The notes: generated by a model from the letters alone, not told the origin. A stretch of 64,000 bases of DNA from CAKUFA01 sp963618735 (GCA_963618735.1 CAVEUM010000012.1:1-64000), one strand, 5' to 3'. Shown: positions 9,047-18,688, counted from the stretch's first letter. Made by a program: numbers and translations.

Positions 9047-12000
9047 TCAGAACATGCTGATCTGGCTGGTTTCGCTCAGTCCCTCCAGGGAACCATGCGT
9101 CCGCAGCAGATCCACCACGCCATTGCCCACATGTCCGCGCGCCTTCAAATCCTCAACGGACAGGAAGGGACTTTCGTCCCGCGCGGCTACAATAGAGATG
9201 GCGGCACTTTCACCCAGTCCGCCAAGGCTGGTAAAGGGACAGCGCAGGTTGCCATCCTCAATCTTGAACTTGCGTACGTCGCTCTTGTACAGATCCACCG
9301 GCAGGAAGTGAATGCCGCGCATGTTCATTTCCAGCACCAGCTCCAGTGCCGTTTGCGATTCCTTGTCCTTGGCAGTAGCATCCTCCATGTCCTTGATTTC
9401 ACGGATCTTGGCACGGCAGGTATCAGGGTCGATAATCATGGTAGCCGCGTTGAAGCCATCGCCGCGAACCGTGAAATAGGCCGCATAGTATGCCACGGGA
9501 TGGTGTACCTTGAACCACGCAATGCGCAGAGCCATGGTCACGTAAGCCACAGCGTGTCCCTTCGGGAACATGTACTTAATCTTCTTGCAGCTTTCAATAA
9601 ACCACGGTGCCACATCGTGATCAAGCATGGCCTGCTCCATTTCAGGCTTCAGGCCTTTGCCCTTACGTACAGCCTCCATGGTTGTGAAGGACAGCTTAGG
9701 CTCCACGCCCTTATCAATCAGGTAATTCATGATATCATCACGGCAGCAGACGCATTCCTTCAGTGTAGCAGTGCCGGAGCGGATGATGTCCTGTGCGTTG
9801 CCCAGCCACACGTCCGTACCATGGCTCAGGCCTGAAATACGAATCAATTCCTCCATGGTAGACGGGTGCGTATCATCCAGCATGCCGCGCACAAAGGCCG
9901 TACCAAATTCAGGAATGCCGAATGTGCCCGTGGTGCAGTCAATCTGCTCTTTGGTAACGCCCAGCGCCTCCGGCGAATGGAACAGGCTGCGAACAGCGGG
10001 GTCATCCAGCGGAATATCACGGAAATCAACGCCTGTCAATTCGCCCAGCTCGTGAATCATGGTGGGGTCAAGGTGACCCAGGCAGTCCAGTTTCACCAGA
10101 ATATCGTGCATGGAGTTGAAGTCGAAATGGGTGGTGATGAACTCAGCCGTTGGGTCGTCCGCAGGGTGCTGAACCGCCGTAAACTGGTAGATTTCATATT
10201 CCTTCGGCACAACAACCATGCCCGCAGGATGCTGGCCTGTGGTTCTCTTTACGCCCACGCAACCCTGAACAAGCCGTTCCTTTTCCGTGTTGCCGCACTG
10301 GATGTGTCTTTCTTCCAGATACTTGCTGACGTAGCCGTAAGCCGTCTTGTCTGCCAGCGTACCCACGGTGCCGGCACGGAACACGTGACCTTCACCAAAA
10401 AGTTCCACCACCTGATGATGGGCGCGGGACTGGTATTCATTTGCAAAGTTCAGGTCAATATCAGGCACCTTGTCGCCGGCAAAGCCCAGGAAAACCTCGA
10501 AAGGAATATCGAAACCATCCTTGGTCAGGGGATTGCCGCAGATGGGACAATCTCTGTCCGGCAAGTCCACACCTACCTGATACTTGCTCTTATCCACATC
10601 AAAGAAACCTTTATGGCAATGCTTGCAGCGGTAGTGAGGCGGCAGTGCGTTCACCTCAGTGATGCCGCACATACAGGCCACAAAGCTGGAGCCCACACTG
10701 CCGCGGCTGCCCACCAGGTAGCCATCCTTCAGCGAACGCTGCACCAGCCGTTCTGCAATGTTATACAACGTTGCGAAACCGTAGCCAATAATAGAATTCA
10801 ATTCCTTTTCCAGCCGCTTGGTAACAATCTCCGGCAGAGGATCACCGTACCATTCTTTGGCCGTGCCCCAGGACATGTTCTGAATGTTATCCGCAGCATC
10901 CGGCCAGAAGGGCTGGAAAGTATCCTCACCTTTGGGATGCTTGGGAAACAGACGCAGCTGCTCCACCTGGTCGGCAATTTTTCTGGGATTTTCAATAACC
11001 ACCTCATGGGCTTTTTCCTTGCCTAGGTAGCTGAATTCATCCAGCATCTCATTGGTGGTTTTGAAATACAGCGGCGGCTGATTATCACAGTCGTCAAAGC
11101 CCTGACCTGCCTGAATGATGGCGCGGTTGATAGCATTGTGCGGGTCAAGGAAGTGCACGTCACCCGTGGCAACCACAGGGAGTCCCATTTCTTCGCCCAG
11201 TTTGACGATGGTTCGGTTCAAATCCCGCAATCCTTCATCGTCCTTCACCTGACCATCACGAACCAGGAAGGCGTTGTTGCCGATGGGCTGAATCTCCAGA
11301 TAGTCGTAAAAGCTGGCGATTTTCTTCAGCTTTTCCCAGCTTTCACCTGCCAGCACGGCACGGAACAGTTCACCCGCTTCACAGGCGCTGCCGACAATCA
11401 GACCCTCGCGGTATTTCTGAATCATCGCCTTAGGCATGTGAGGCTTGCGGCGGAAGTATTCCAGATGACCAATGGAAACCAGACGATTCAGGTTCTCCAT
11501 GCCCTTCTGCGTTTTTACCAGCAGAATGATATGGAAGCTTTCACCAATAGCGCCGCCTTGCAGCTGGCGGTTCAAGTCTGCCAGCGTATTCATGCCCTTT
11601 TCACGGCATTCCTTGTACATTTTTGCAAGGCACAGTGCCGTAGCGGTGGCGTCATGCACGGCTCGATGCGCATTCTTCAGGCTGACGCCTAACTGCTTAC
11701 ACAAACTGCCCAGCTTGTGGCTCTTCATATCGGGGTACATCTTGCGGCACATGGTCAGGGTATCCAGCACGGTGCCATCCCACTGAATATTCAGTCGGCG
11801 AAGTTCTGCCTTCAGCAGTGCCGCATCAAAAGAAGCGTTGTGGGCAGCGATGGGACAGTCCCCAATGAAGTCCATCAGCTTGGGAATGGCCGTTTCCGCC
11901 GTTTCCTTATCGGCCAGCATCATGTCTGTGATGCCTGTGATGTTGGTGATTTTTTCTGCCAGCGGCTGCTTGGGATTCACCAGCAGGCTCAGGGAGTCCA

Positions 12001-13468
12001 CCACCGTGCCGCCCTGCAGCCTCACGGCGCCGATTTCAATCACGCGCGCGATGTTGGTATTCAATCCGGTAGACTCAAAGTCCAGCACCACAATGGGCGA
12101 ATCAAAGTCATATTCCGTGGCATTGTTCACCACAGGGACCTCGTCAATCAAATAGCCCTCGCAGCCTGGAATAAGTTTGATATCCTTGCCTTTAACAGCA
12201 TTAAACGCTGCAGGGAAAGCCTGCACCACGCCGTGATCCGTAATAGCCACTGCAGGGTGTCCCCACTTGATGGCTCGCTTGATCAGTTCGTCTGCCGGGG
12301 TCAGAGCATCCATGGTGGACATGTTGGTATGCATGTGCAGCTCGATGCGCTTCTCCTCAGCAGTGTCCATCCGCTCGATTTTCTCCATAGGCACCATGTC
12401 GCGCACGGAAATAGACAGCTCGTGGGCGAAGTTATCATACATGCACTCGCCGCGAATCTTCACATTGATGCCGCACTTGATCTGATCCACCTTGTCCATA
12501 ACGGCCTGCCGTTCCTCGGCGGTGATGGGTGCGGGGGCTTCATTATCGTTCTTTTTAGCGAAGCGGTTACGGTAGCGCATGAACACCTTGCAGAGGATGG
12601 ACGAGGTGTAGTCGGTAACGGCGAAGGTGACCAGCATCAACTCGCCGCCCTTCAGCTCCTTGGACTCCACCTTGAAAATGTCGCCCTGTACCACCACCAG
12701 GCCGCTGTCGGCAGTCAGCTCCTTCATTTCTACAGGACGGTCGGCAATGCTGCGGCCAAGGATTGCCTTGCCCAACACATGATCCGTCATTTGCGGCATC
12801 ATGCTTGGCTTCTTTGCCGGCTCCTTCGCTTCCTGCGGTTCCTTCTTTTCACGAGGAACAGACGGCTTGCGCTCCGCATGCGACTTTTCCGCCGTCTTAT
12901 TCTCCATAGCGCGAAGCTGCGCGGTGGTCACCATCATGGCCTGCTCACGGGCACGTTCCTCACGAATCGCATTCAGCCGTGCTTCCTGGTCGCCGGAGAC
13001 AGTCAGCTCTACCCTGACCTCTGCGCTGAAAATGTCCTTCACTGCCTGAGCAAGGCGTCCAGCCACATTCTGACGGGACATGTATTCCAGGGAAAAATCG
13101 TCTGGGAAGGTCAGGGTAATGCGGTCTCCCTCACAGCGCCAGTCAATCTGATCCATCCAGGATACAGAAGAAGGATAATTCCGCTTGAGGAAGTCCACCA
13201 GCACCTGCTTATAATCGGCAATGTTCGCGAGAAAATCGTCCTTCAATTCCGGACTGACCACCCGAAGTGCCAGCGGAAATTTGGGGAAAATCCGCTGCAG
13301 GACGGTTTTCATTTTCAGAAATGTTTTTTCTTCTACCAGCACCTTGCTCCGAAAGGTGATATAAGCCTTGTTCTGCTGACGATCATAAATAACCGTTGGC
13401 GATGTAAGCTGGTCTTTCAGGTGAGGTAATTCTTTGGTAATCTCGCCGAGCAAATCCTCATAACTCAT
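9047..13468 (-). CDS. polC: DNA polymerase III alpha subunit, Gram-positive PolC type
   Basis: The 1,473-residue replicative polymerase with built-in 3'-5' proofreading. Domains in order: an N-terminal helical and OB-fold region, the start of the PHP domain (LHMHTNMSTMDALTPADE near 376), an inserted DEDDh exonuclease (DFESTG near 463, HNASFDAAL, HRAVHDATA), the rest of PHP, and the polymerase core with zinc-binding cysteines (CKHCHKGFFD...CPICG) and PDIDLNF. The length is normal. The ATG at 13468 follows AAGGAGG. In-frame ATGs upstream would extend into the leader and lack a site. Presence of PolC supports a Bacillota host. Confidence 0.98.
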   Translation of the reverse strand: MSYEDLLGEITKELPHLKDQLTSPTVIYDRQQNKAYITFRSKVLVEEKTFLKMKTVLQRIFPKFPLALRVVSPELKDDFLANIADYKQVLVDFLKRNYPSSVSWMDQIDWRCEGDRITLTFPDDFSLEYMSRQNVAGRLAQAVKDIFSAEVRVELTVSGDQEARLNAIREERAREQAMMVTTAQLRAMENKTAEKSHAERKPSVPREKKEPQEAKEPAKKPSMMPQMTDHVLGKAILGRSIADRPVEMKELTADSGLVVVQGDIFKVESKELKGGELMLVTFAVTDYTSSILCKVFMRYRNRFAKKNDNEAPAPITAEERQAVMDKVDQIKCGINVKIRGECMYDNFAHELSISVRDMVPMEKIERMDTAEEKRIELHMHTNMSTMDALTPADELIKRAIKWGHPAVAITDHGVVQAFPAAFNAVKGKDIKLIPGCEGYLIDEVPVVNNATEYDFDSPIVVLDFESTGLNTNIARVIEIGAVRLQGGTVVDSLSLLVNPKQPLAEKITNITGITDMMLADKETAETAIPKLMDFIGDCPIAAHNASFDAALLKAELRRLNIQWDGTVLDTLTMCRKMYPDMKSHKLGSLCKQLGVSLKNAHRAVHDATATALCLAKMYKECREKGMNTLADLNRQLQGGAIGESFHIILLVKTQKGMENLNRLVSIGHLEYFRRKPHMPKAMIQKYREGLIVGSACEAGELFRAVLAGESWEKLKKIASFYDYLEIQPIGNNAFLVRDGQVKDDEGLRDLNRTIVKLGEEMGLPVVATGDVHFLDPHNAINRAIIQAGQGFDDCDNQPPLYFKTTNEMLDEFSYLGKEKAHEVVIENPRKIADQVEQLRLFPKHPKGEDTFQPFWPDAADNIQNMSWGTAKEWYGDPLPEIVTKRLEKELNSIIGYGFATLYNIAERLVQRSLKDGYLVGSRGSVGSSFVACMCGITEVNALPPHYRCKHCHKGFFDVDKSKYQVGVDLPDRDCPICGNPLTKDGFDIPFEVFLGFAGDKVPDIDLNFANEYQSRAHHQVVELFGEGHVFRAGTVGTLADKTAYGYVSKYLEERHIQCGNTEKERLVQGCVGVKRTTGQHPAGMVVVPKEYEIYQFTAVQHPADDPTAEFITTHFDFNSMHDILVKLDCLGHLDPTMIHELGELTGVDFRDIPLDDPAVRSLFHSPEALGVTKEQIDCTTGTFGIPEFGTAFVRGMLDDTHPSTMEELIRISGLSHGTDVWLGNAQDIIRSGTATLKECVCCRDDIMNYLIDKGVEPKLSFTTMEAVRKGKGLKPEMEQAMLDHDVAPWFIESCKKIKYMFPKGHAVAYVTMALRIAWFKVHHPVAYYAAYFTVRGDGFNAATMIIDPDTCRAKIREIKDMEDATAKDKESQTALELVLEMNMRGIHFLPVDLYKSDVRKFKIEDGNLRCPFTSLGGLGESAAISIVAARDESPFLSVEDLKARGHVGNGVVDLLRTHGSLEGLSETSQISMF

Positions 13469-13607
13469 AGCATTCCTCCTTGCTCGCGTTCGAAGGGGAA
13501 CAAATGTGCCATCCAGTAAGGTGCAAAATAAAATCGAAACCACTCTCGCGGGAAGGATGGCTGTCTGCAACTGGATAAGAACCAATCAAACGTCCTTTGC
13601 GTCCGTC

Positions 13608-13636
13608 ATTATAACATGAAGCAAAAGCGCGGTCAA
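13608..13636 (-). promoter_or_regulatory. Promoter of polC
   Basis: Minus-strand -35 TTGACC (13636-13631), 17-bp spacer, -10 TATAAT (13613-13608). The leader is about 130 bases long. The remainder of the 13469-13819 gap holds only this promoter and the opposing one at 13756. Confidence 0.85.
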
Positions 13637-13731
13637 GGTGCGGAAAATCTGTCCGCTGATCGTGCGGGCAGCTGTCAAAGCCTGTTCCGCTGCCGTTTTT
13701 TCCTCTGTTTGGCGCGCGATTGAAATTATTT

Positions 13732-13784
13732 TGTAACAATTTTATTGCATTTCTCTTGCAATTATTCATATTTTGTCGTACAAT
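13732..13784 (+). promoter_or_regulatory. Promoter of the response-regulator operon with candidate WalR-like box
   Basis: -35 TTGCAA (13756-13761), 17-bp spacer, -10 TACAAT (13779-13784). TGTAACAATTTTATTGC lies at 13732-13748. Its first half matches the WalR half-site TGTWAH, and a near-identical box precedes the gene at 41619 at the same distance from the -35. Confidence 0.7.
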
Positions 13785-13819
13785 CTAAACAGACTCAAAA
13801 TGAGTAAAGGAGTGTTTGC

Positions 13820-14512
13820 ATGGGCAAGCGCATTCTGCTGGTGGATGATGAGCCGTTGATCCTCAAAGGCTTGAAGTATACGCTGGAGCAGGAAGATTAT
13901 GAAACCGAAAGCGCCATGGACGGCGAGGAAGCCCTGGAAAAATTTTTCAGTCAGAGTTTCGACCTGATTCTGCTGGACGTGATGCTTCCGAAGCTGGATG
14001 GGTTGAGCGTGTGCCAGCGCATCCGTGAGCATAGCAATGTTCCAATTATTATGCTGACCGCCAAGGGCGAAGATATGGACAAAATCCTTGGCCTGGAATA
14101 CGGCGCAGACGACTATATGACCAAGCCCTTTAACATTCTGGAGGTTAAGGCACGGATTAAGACCATTCTGCGCCGTGCGGGAAATACCGTCACGGAGGAA
14201 AAGAAGGTTATCCGCGTGCGCGATCTGGAAGTTAATCTGCTGAAGCGCACCGTGACCCTGGGCGGCAAGGAAGTCCGTCTGACCGCCAAAGAATTCGACC
14301 TTCTGCACATGTTTATCACCAACCGCGGCAAGGTTTTCAGTCGTGAAGAAATGCTGGAGAACGTGTGGAAGTATGACTATGCCGGTGAGGATCGCACGGT
14401 AGACGTCCACATCCGCCGCCTGCGCGAAAAGATCGAGCGCAACACCGCCGAGCCGGAGTTTATCCTCACGAAATGGGGAGTTGGTTACTATTTCACCGAT
14501 AAAGAAGACTAA
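13820..14512 (+). CDS. OmpR/PhoB-family response regulator (WalR-like)
   Basis: A 230-residue two-domain response regulator. The receiver has D9/D10, the phosphoacceptor D53 (LLDVMLP), T80 and K102 (TKPF). The C-terminal winged helix has the OmpR recognition region ending in RTVDVHIRRLREKIE. The sequence most resembles WalR/YycF or MtrA-type regulators of envelope genes. It is followed directly by its kinase and two GerMN lipoproteins in one operon. GGAG precedes the ATG. The exact regulon is not established; a candidate box is present upstream of this operon and of the gene at 41619. Confidence 0.92.
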   Translation: MGKRILLVDDEPLILKGLKYTLEQEDYETESAMDGEEALEKFFSQSFDLILLDVMLPKLDGLSVCQRIREHSNVPIIMLTAKGEDMDKILGLEYGADDYMTKPFNILEVKARIKTILRRAGNTVTEEKKVIRVRDLEVNLLKRTVTLGGKEVRLTAKEFDLLHMFITNRGKVFSREEMLENVWKYDYAGEDRTVDVHIRRLREKIERNTAEPEFILTKWGVGYYFTDKED

Positions 14513-15962
14513 ACATCGCCCGCTGAGCAGTATACGCTGGAAGATTCTTCTGGCGTTTTTGCTCATTGTGGGGATTTCCTTCGTCATCATGCTTTCCTCG
14601 CTGACGGGTTTGGTCAGCAATTATCTATTCACACAGCGCACCCGTCAGGACAGCCTTTCTGTTGAGAAGCTGGCTACGACGCTTGCGCCTCTTTTTGAGT
14701 CTGCCTCTTCCGATTCCCTGAATGAAGAGCTCGCTTCCTCTGCAGGGGAAATGGGCGGCAGACTGTTGATTGTGGATCAAAGCGGCAAGGTACAGTATGA
14801 CAGCTTTTCCCTGCTGTTCGGCTCTCGGCTGGAATTGCCCGAAGTCATTTCCGTTTTGGCCAGCGGAGAAAGTACCGCCTATGGTATTCATTCCCTGAGC
14901 GGTGATGATACCATGAATACTACCGATGGCGCTACCACCCACGTATCCTACTGTGCGGCAAAGCTAACGGGCACTAGCGGCACCCTTGGCGCGCTTGTTT
15001 TCGTCAGCCCTGTGGAAGAACTGATTGAAAGCCTTTCCAGTGTAGAAAAACAGATGACCACCGCCTTTGCCGTGGTGGCCGCCGCCGCGCTTATGGTTGC
15101 ACTGATTTTCTCCCGCGTACTGACCAGGCCCATTGTTACGCTCACCGCCACCCTGCAGAAAATGGGTCACGGCGACTTAAGCGTTCGCGTACCTGTGAAG
15201 GGCTCGGGTGAATTGCGTGAAATGGCCGTCAGCTACAACACCATGGCGGAGCAGCTGGAATCTCTGGACAAAAGCCGTAATCAGTTCGTGTCCAATGCAT
15301 CCCATGAATTGAAAACACCGCTGACCACCATGAAGATTCTGCTGGAAAGCCTCATTTACCAGCCCGACATGCCGCAGGAATTGCGGACGGAATTCATGCA
15401 GGACATGGATCACGAGATTGACCGCCTCAGCGGCATTGTGACCGACCTGCTGACCCTGACCCGCATGGATGACCACAAGATGGAGCTTCATCCGGAGACC
15501 ACCGACATTTCCCAGCTGACGGAAGAAAACCTCCGTCTGCTGCAACCCATGGCTGCCAAGCGCAATCAGACCCTCCACGGCGATATCGTTCCCGGGATTA
15601 TGGCAGATGTCGATGCTTCCAAGATGAGTCAGGTCTTCTACAACCTGATTGAAAACGCCCTCAAGTACACCCCCGACGGAGGCACAGTCAATGTGTCCCT
15701 TGTGCGCGATGGCGAGCAGCTTTTGTGGCGCGTGCGTGACAATGGTGTGGGCATCCCGGCGGAGGATCTTCCTCACATTTTTGAGCGTTTCTACCGTGTG
15801 GACAAAGCCCGAAGCCGCGACACAGGCGGCACAGGACTGGGGCTGTCCATCGTCAGGCAGATTACCGCCCTGCATGGCGGTGAAATCACCGTGAAGAGCA
15901 CCCTGGGGCAAGGCTCTGTTTTCTCCCTTACACTGCCCCTGAAGGAGGACGTGCACTCATGA
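14481..15962 (+). CDS. Sensor histidine kinase, HAMP-containing
   Basis: A 493-residue partner of the preceding regulator. A first membrane segment (about 22-45) and a second (about 190-212) enclose an extracellular sensor domain of about 145 residues. HAMP, HisKA (SNASHELKTPLTT, phosphorylated His near 275) and HATPase (NALKYTPDGG, GVGIPAEDL, GTGLGLSIV) follow. There is no PAS domain, unlike typical WalK. It begins at a TTG inside the regulator gene (32-bp overlap), with GGGGAG immediately before it. The true start could be a few codons later. It overlaps the next gene by 4 bp. Confidence 0.9.
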   Translation: MVTISPIKKTKHRPLSSIRWKILLAFLLIVGISFVIMLSSLTGLVSNYLFTQRTRQDSLSVEKLATTLAPLFESASSDSLNEELASSAGEMGGRLLIVDQSGKVQYDSFSLLFGSRLELPEVISVLASGESTAYGIHSLSGDDTMNTTDGATTHVSYCAAKLTGTSGTLGALVFVSPVEELIESLSSVEKQMTTAFAVVAAAALMVALIFSRVLTRPIVTLTATLQKMGHGDLSVRVPVKGSGELREMAVSYNTMAEQLESLDKSRNQFVSNASHELKTPLTTMKILLESLIYQPDMPQELRTEFMQDMDHEIDRLSGIVTDLLTLTRMDDHKMELHPETTDISQLTEENLRLLQPMAAKRNQTLHGDIVPGIMADVDASKMSQVFYNLIENALKYTPDGGTVNVSLVRDGEQLLWRVRDNGVGIPAEDLPHIFERFYRVDKARSRDTGGTGLGLSIVRQITALHGGEITVKSTLGQGSVFSLTLPLKEDVHS

Positions 15963-16948
15963 AGCGGCTATGCTTATTGCTCCTGTGCTGTCTGCTTCTC
16001 AGCGGCTGTGCCGTCAATTCGGCCAATTCCAACCTGAATGCAACAGCGGTGCCCGGCACATCCCCCATTCTGCCTGAAGTGCAGCCTGCCGAAAGTCTTT
16101 CCTCCACCCACGATGCCCTCCTCTATTACCGCTACTATGATGAGCCTTACCTGGCGGCCGAGCGGCGGACGATTACCCAGTCCCCTACCCAGGCCTATGA
16201 GATGGTGCTGCTCACTGCCCTGGTTTCCGGCCCCAGTGGGCGGAACGATTGCCTGACCTCACTTTTCCCTGAAGGAACGCAGGTGCTTTCCACTGCCAAA
16301 CAGGGTCGCACACTTTTTGTGACGTTGAGCCAGGAAATAATGGATCCTTACACGGACGAAGATGCTTCCATCAGCAGTGAAACCGCCGCATCGGAGTCCA
16401 TTCTCCGCAGGCAGCTGTGCATGCAAAGCCTTGTCGCCACCGTAACGGAAAACTGTGACGTGGATGATGTGCAGATTCTTGTTGAGCAAAGCGGCAATTC
16501 AGCGGAAAGCATGCGCATGAAGCAGACGTATTTTCTGACCACCAGTGATGAGACCCTTTTAACCGCGCCGCAGACCCGTCAGGAAAACCTGATTCTCAGC
16601 CCCGAGAACGTGCTGAATGTCATCCTGAACAAGTGGGAAATGCAGGATTGGAGTCGTCTGTACCGTTACATGGCTTCCACCGATTCCTCCAGCGGCGAGG
16701 CACTGATGAGCCAGAGTGAGTTTGCTTCTGCCATGTCTGCCCTTCCCCAGCTCACAGGATTCACCTTTGAGGGCGGAAGCATCAGCACCGATGGGTGCTA
16801 TGCCACCTACACCCTGAACGTAACCCTGCGTGTATCTGACGGCCAGACAGTCACTCGCACCGGTCGTGTCGTTCGGCTCTGCCGCGAAAATGACTGCTGG
16901 AAGATTACCTACAGTCAACTGACTGACTGGCTGGAGGGCGTATCATGA
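15959..16948 (+). CDS. GerMN-domain lipoprotein with NTF2-like C-terminus
   Basis: A 329-residue lipoprotein with lipobox LLSGC (Cys17). A GerMN-type domain spans about 45-180: pairs of beta strands around VLLTALVSGPSGR and GRTLFVTLSQEI. The C-terminal region (about 205-325; LNKWEMQDWSRLYRYM ... CRENDCWKITY) looks like an NTF2-fold domain. GerMN domains occur in the spore germination protein GerM and in actinobacterial LpqB, where LpqB modulates the MtrAB two-component system. Its position right after the kinase, with a 4-bp overlap, makes an accessory sensor role plausible. This role is an inference. Confidence 0.72.
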   Translation: MKRLCLLLLCCLLLSGCAVNSANSNLNATAVPGTSPILPEVQPAESLSSTHDALLYYRYYDEPYLAAERRTITQSPTQAYEMVLLTALVSGPSGRNDCLTSLFPEGTQVLSTAKQGRTLFVTLSQEIMDPYTDEDASISSETAASESILRRQLCMQSLVATVTENCDVDDVQILVEQSGNSAESMRMKQTYFLTTSDETLLTAPQTRQENLILSPENVLNVILNKWEMQDWSRLYRYMASTDSSSGEALMSQSEFASAMSALPQLTGFTFEGGSISTDGCYATYTLNVTLRVSDGQTVTRTGRVVRLCRENDCWKITYSQLTDWLEGVS

Positions 16949-18462
16949 AAAAACTTCGATTGATGCTCTGCCTGTTGCTCGCGCTGAGCTTGTGCGGCTG
17001 TTCCTCCACCCAACCTGTTGATACCGCCGCCACCCTTCCTCCTGCTGAAACAGCCTTTGAAGCACCCGTTGGCGATGGCGGCATGCGGTATACCACCCAG
17101 GCAGCGCTTTATCTGCCCAGTCTTGATGATCAGCGGCTCCTCTGCCGCTACGTGTCCGTATCTCTGCGGCATGATACGCACCCTGCTCAAACCATCGTGC
17201 AGGCGCTGCTGAACTATGCAGGGGACGATACCGTGCATTCCCTGGGCAATGGCACGCAGCTGACCCTTTACGGTCAGAATCCCGTAGAGATCGCCGGTGG
17301 TGTTTGCACAGTGGATCTGACCTCTTCTGCCCTGATTCTCGATGACGAGGCCCTGTATACGGCCTGTCTTGCCATTTCCACCACCCTGTGTGCCCTGAGT
17401 GACATTCAGGCAGTGAACGTTCTGGTAGCCGATCAGGCCATCAGCATGGACATTTCCGGTAACCTGCCCATGGGCACCCTGCGAGGACATTCCGGTGAGG
17501 ATCTGACGCTATTGTGGGAGCAGATGGAAGCCCGCCGTACGCCTTTGGGCGGAGATGCCTCCTCTGTGCCTGTAACCACCATGGCCACCCTTTACTTCCC
17601 CTTAGACGACGGAAGCGGTGTGATTCCCGAAACGCGAACGCTTACCTTCCCCGGACAGACCCCGCAGCAGCTTGCTGCTTCTCTCATGACCGCCCTGAGT
17701 GATGGTGCCCAGTATGTTTCCGGCACCGCCGCCATGCCCGTGCTGGACGACCTGATGACCACATCTCCTCAGGTTTCGGACATGATGGAAGGCGGTCGTT
17801 TGGTAACGCTGAACTTCGTAGACGACCTGGAAGACCAACTGAGTGATTACGGCATCCCGCTGAACTGCTTTATCGCATCGATAGCTGATACGCTGATGAG
17901 CTTTATCCCCTCGGTAACCGCAGTGACCATGCACGTTGGCTCTGACCTGTTGATGCAGGTGACAAGCCTCGAAGGAGGAACCATCAACTTCAACGATGGC
18001 ATCATCCGCCGAACAGCCTTTGAGGAATTCCTGATGGATCAGGTCAACATTTATCTTGCAAAAGATGACAAGCTGACGGCCGTTACCAGAACGCTTCCTG
18101 CCGGCGAAACGTCCTCTCCGCGTGTTCTTCTGCAAAAGCTCGTGCAGGGTCCAACCTCCGCCGAGCGCTCCTCCGGCATTGAAAACGTGCTTCCCGTAGA
18201 GCTCAGCAATGCTGACATTTTGGGACTTAGTCTGGAGGATGATACGCTGATTATCAACCTGTCCGCCCACGCGGCAGAAGCAATCCGCCAGGCAGGCAGC
18301 GACCGTGAACAGCTCAGCTGCTACAGCATTGTGAACACCATGTGCAAAGCAAAGGGACTTCGGCGGGTCGTTTTCTTCTTTGATGGCGCTTCTGTGGATC
18401 AATTAGGCGGTACCCTGTACTGGAGCGGTGAGTTCCTCTACTGCCCCGGGCTCATTGAGTAA
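16945..18462 (+). CDS. Lipoprotein with three GerMN-like domains
   Basis: A 505-residue lipoprotein; lipobox SLCGC with Cys19. I see three successive GerMN-like units, at about 50-170, 195-335 and 365-490. Each opens with a YLP/YFP/YLA strand, carries an LxxLLxG/ALxxG helix turn, and ends in a VDL or NLS strand. It overlaps the preceding lipoprotein gene by 4 bp and closes the operon, with a terminator at 18494. It is probably displayed on the outer face of the membrane as part of the same signalling system. Function beyond the domain resemblance is unknown. Confidence 0.68.
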   Translation: MKKLRLMLCLLLALSLCGCSSTQPVDTAATLPPAETAFEAPVGDGGMRYTTQAALYLPSLDDQRLLCRYVSVSLRHDTHPAQTIVQALLNYAGDDTVHSLGNGTQLTLYGQNPVEIAGGVCTVDLTSSALILDDEALYTACLAISTTLCALSDIQAVNVLVADQAISMDISGNLPMGTLRGHSGEDLTLLWEQMEARRTPLGGDASSVPVTTMATLYFPLDDGSGVIPETRTLTFPGQTPQQLAASLMTALSDGAQYVSGTAAMPVLDDLMTTSPQVSDMMEGGRLVTLNFVDDLEDQLSDYGIPLNCFIASIADTLMSFIPSVTAVTMHVGSDLLMQVTSLEGGTINFNDGIIRRTAFEEFLMDQVNIYLAKDDKLTAVTRTLPAGETSSPRVLLQKLVQGPTSAERSSGIENVLPVELSNADILGLSLEDDTLIINLSAHAAEAIRQAGSDREQLSCYSIVNTMCKAKGLRRVVFFFDGASVDQLGGTLYWSGEFLYCPGLIE

Positions 18463-18493
18463 GGCTTCAAGCCCTTTTCAGCACGCCATTTTC

Positions 18494-18556
18494 ATCGCAC
18501 AGCCTCTCACCTCGCCCCTGTGACGATTGGGTGATGGCTGTGCGATTTACTTTTCA
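18494..18556 (+). terminator. Terminator of the two-component/GerMN operon
   Basis: Perfect 11-bp arms ATCGCACAGCC (18494-18504) and GGCTGTGCGAT (18536-18546), followed by TTACTTTT. Confidence 0.8.
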
Positions 18557-18584
18557 CTGAAAAAGGTGGATTTATTTTCAAATG

Positions 18585-18627
18585 TTCATAATCCGTTCAC
18601 GAGTATGTCAAAAAAGTCGATTATACT
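18585..18627 (+). promoter_or_regulatory. htrA promoter with 11-bp-phased direct repeats
   Basis: The -10 TATACT is at 18622-18627. Upstream lie TTCATA (18585), TTCACG (18596) and GTCAAA (18607), each 11 bp apart, which replace a good -35. This is the usual layout for activation by an OmpR/PhoB-class regulator. A CATCAACC/GGTTGATG hairpin lies in the leader (18633-18671). Confidence 0.55.
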
Positions 18628-18688
18628 AACATCATCAACCGAGAGGGAAGAACCTCAGAGAAGGTTGATGGGAAAGGAATGAACGATC

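Noticed and set aside
11717..13429. Open reading frame of 570 codons on the plus strand opposite polC
   Set aside because: It lies wholly inside polC in an antisense frame, has a His/Leu/Gln-rich composition typical of shadow frames, and has no ribosome binding site.
15959..18462. Calling the GerMN lipoproteins spore germination proteins
   Set aside because: GerMN domains are not restricted to spores, no sporulation genes are nearby, and the operon context points to signalling.
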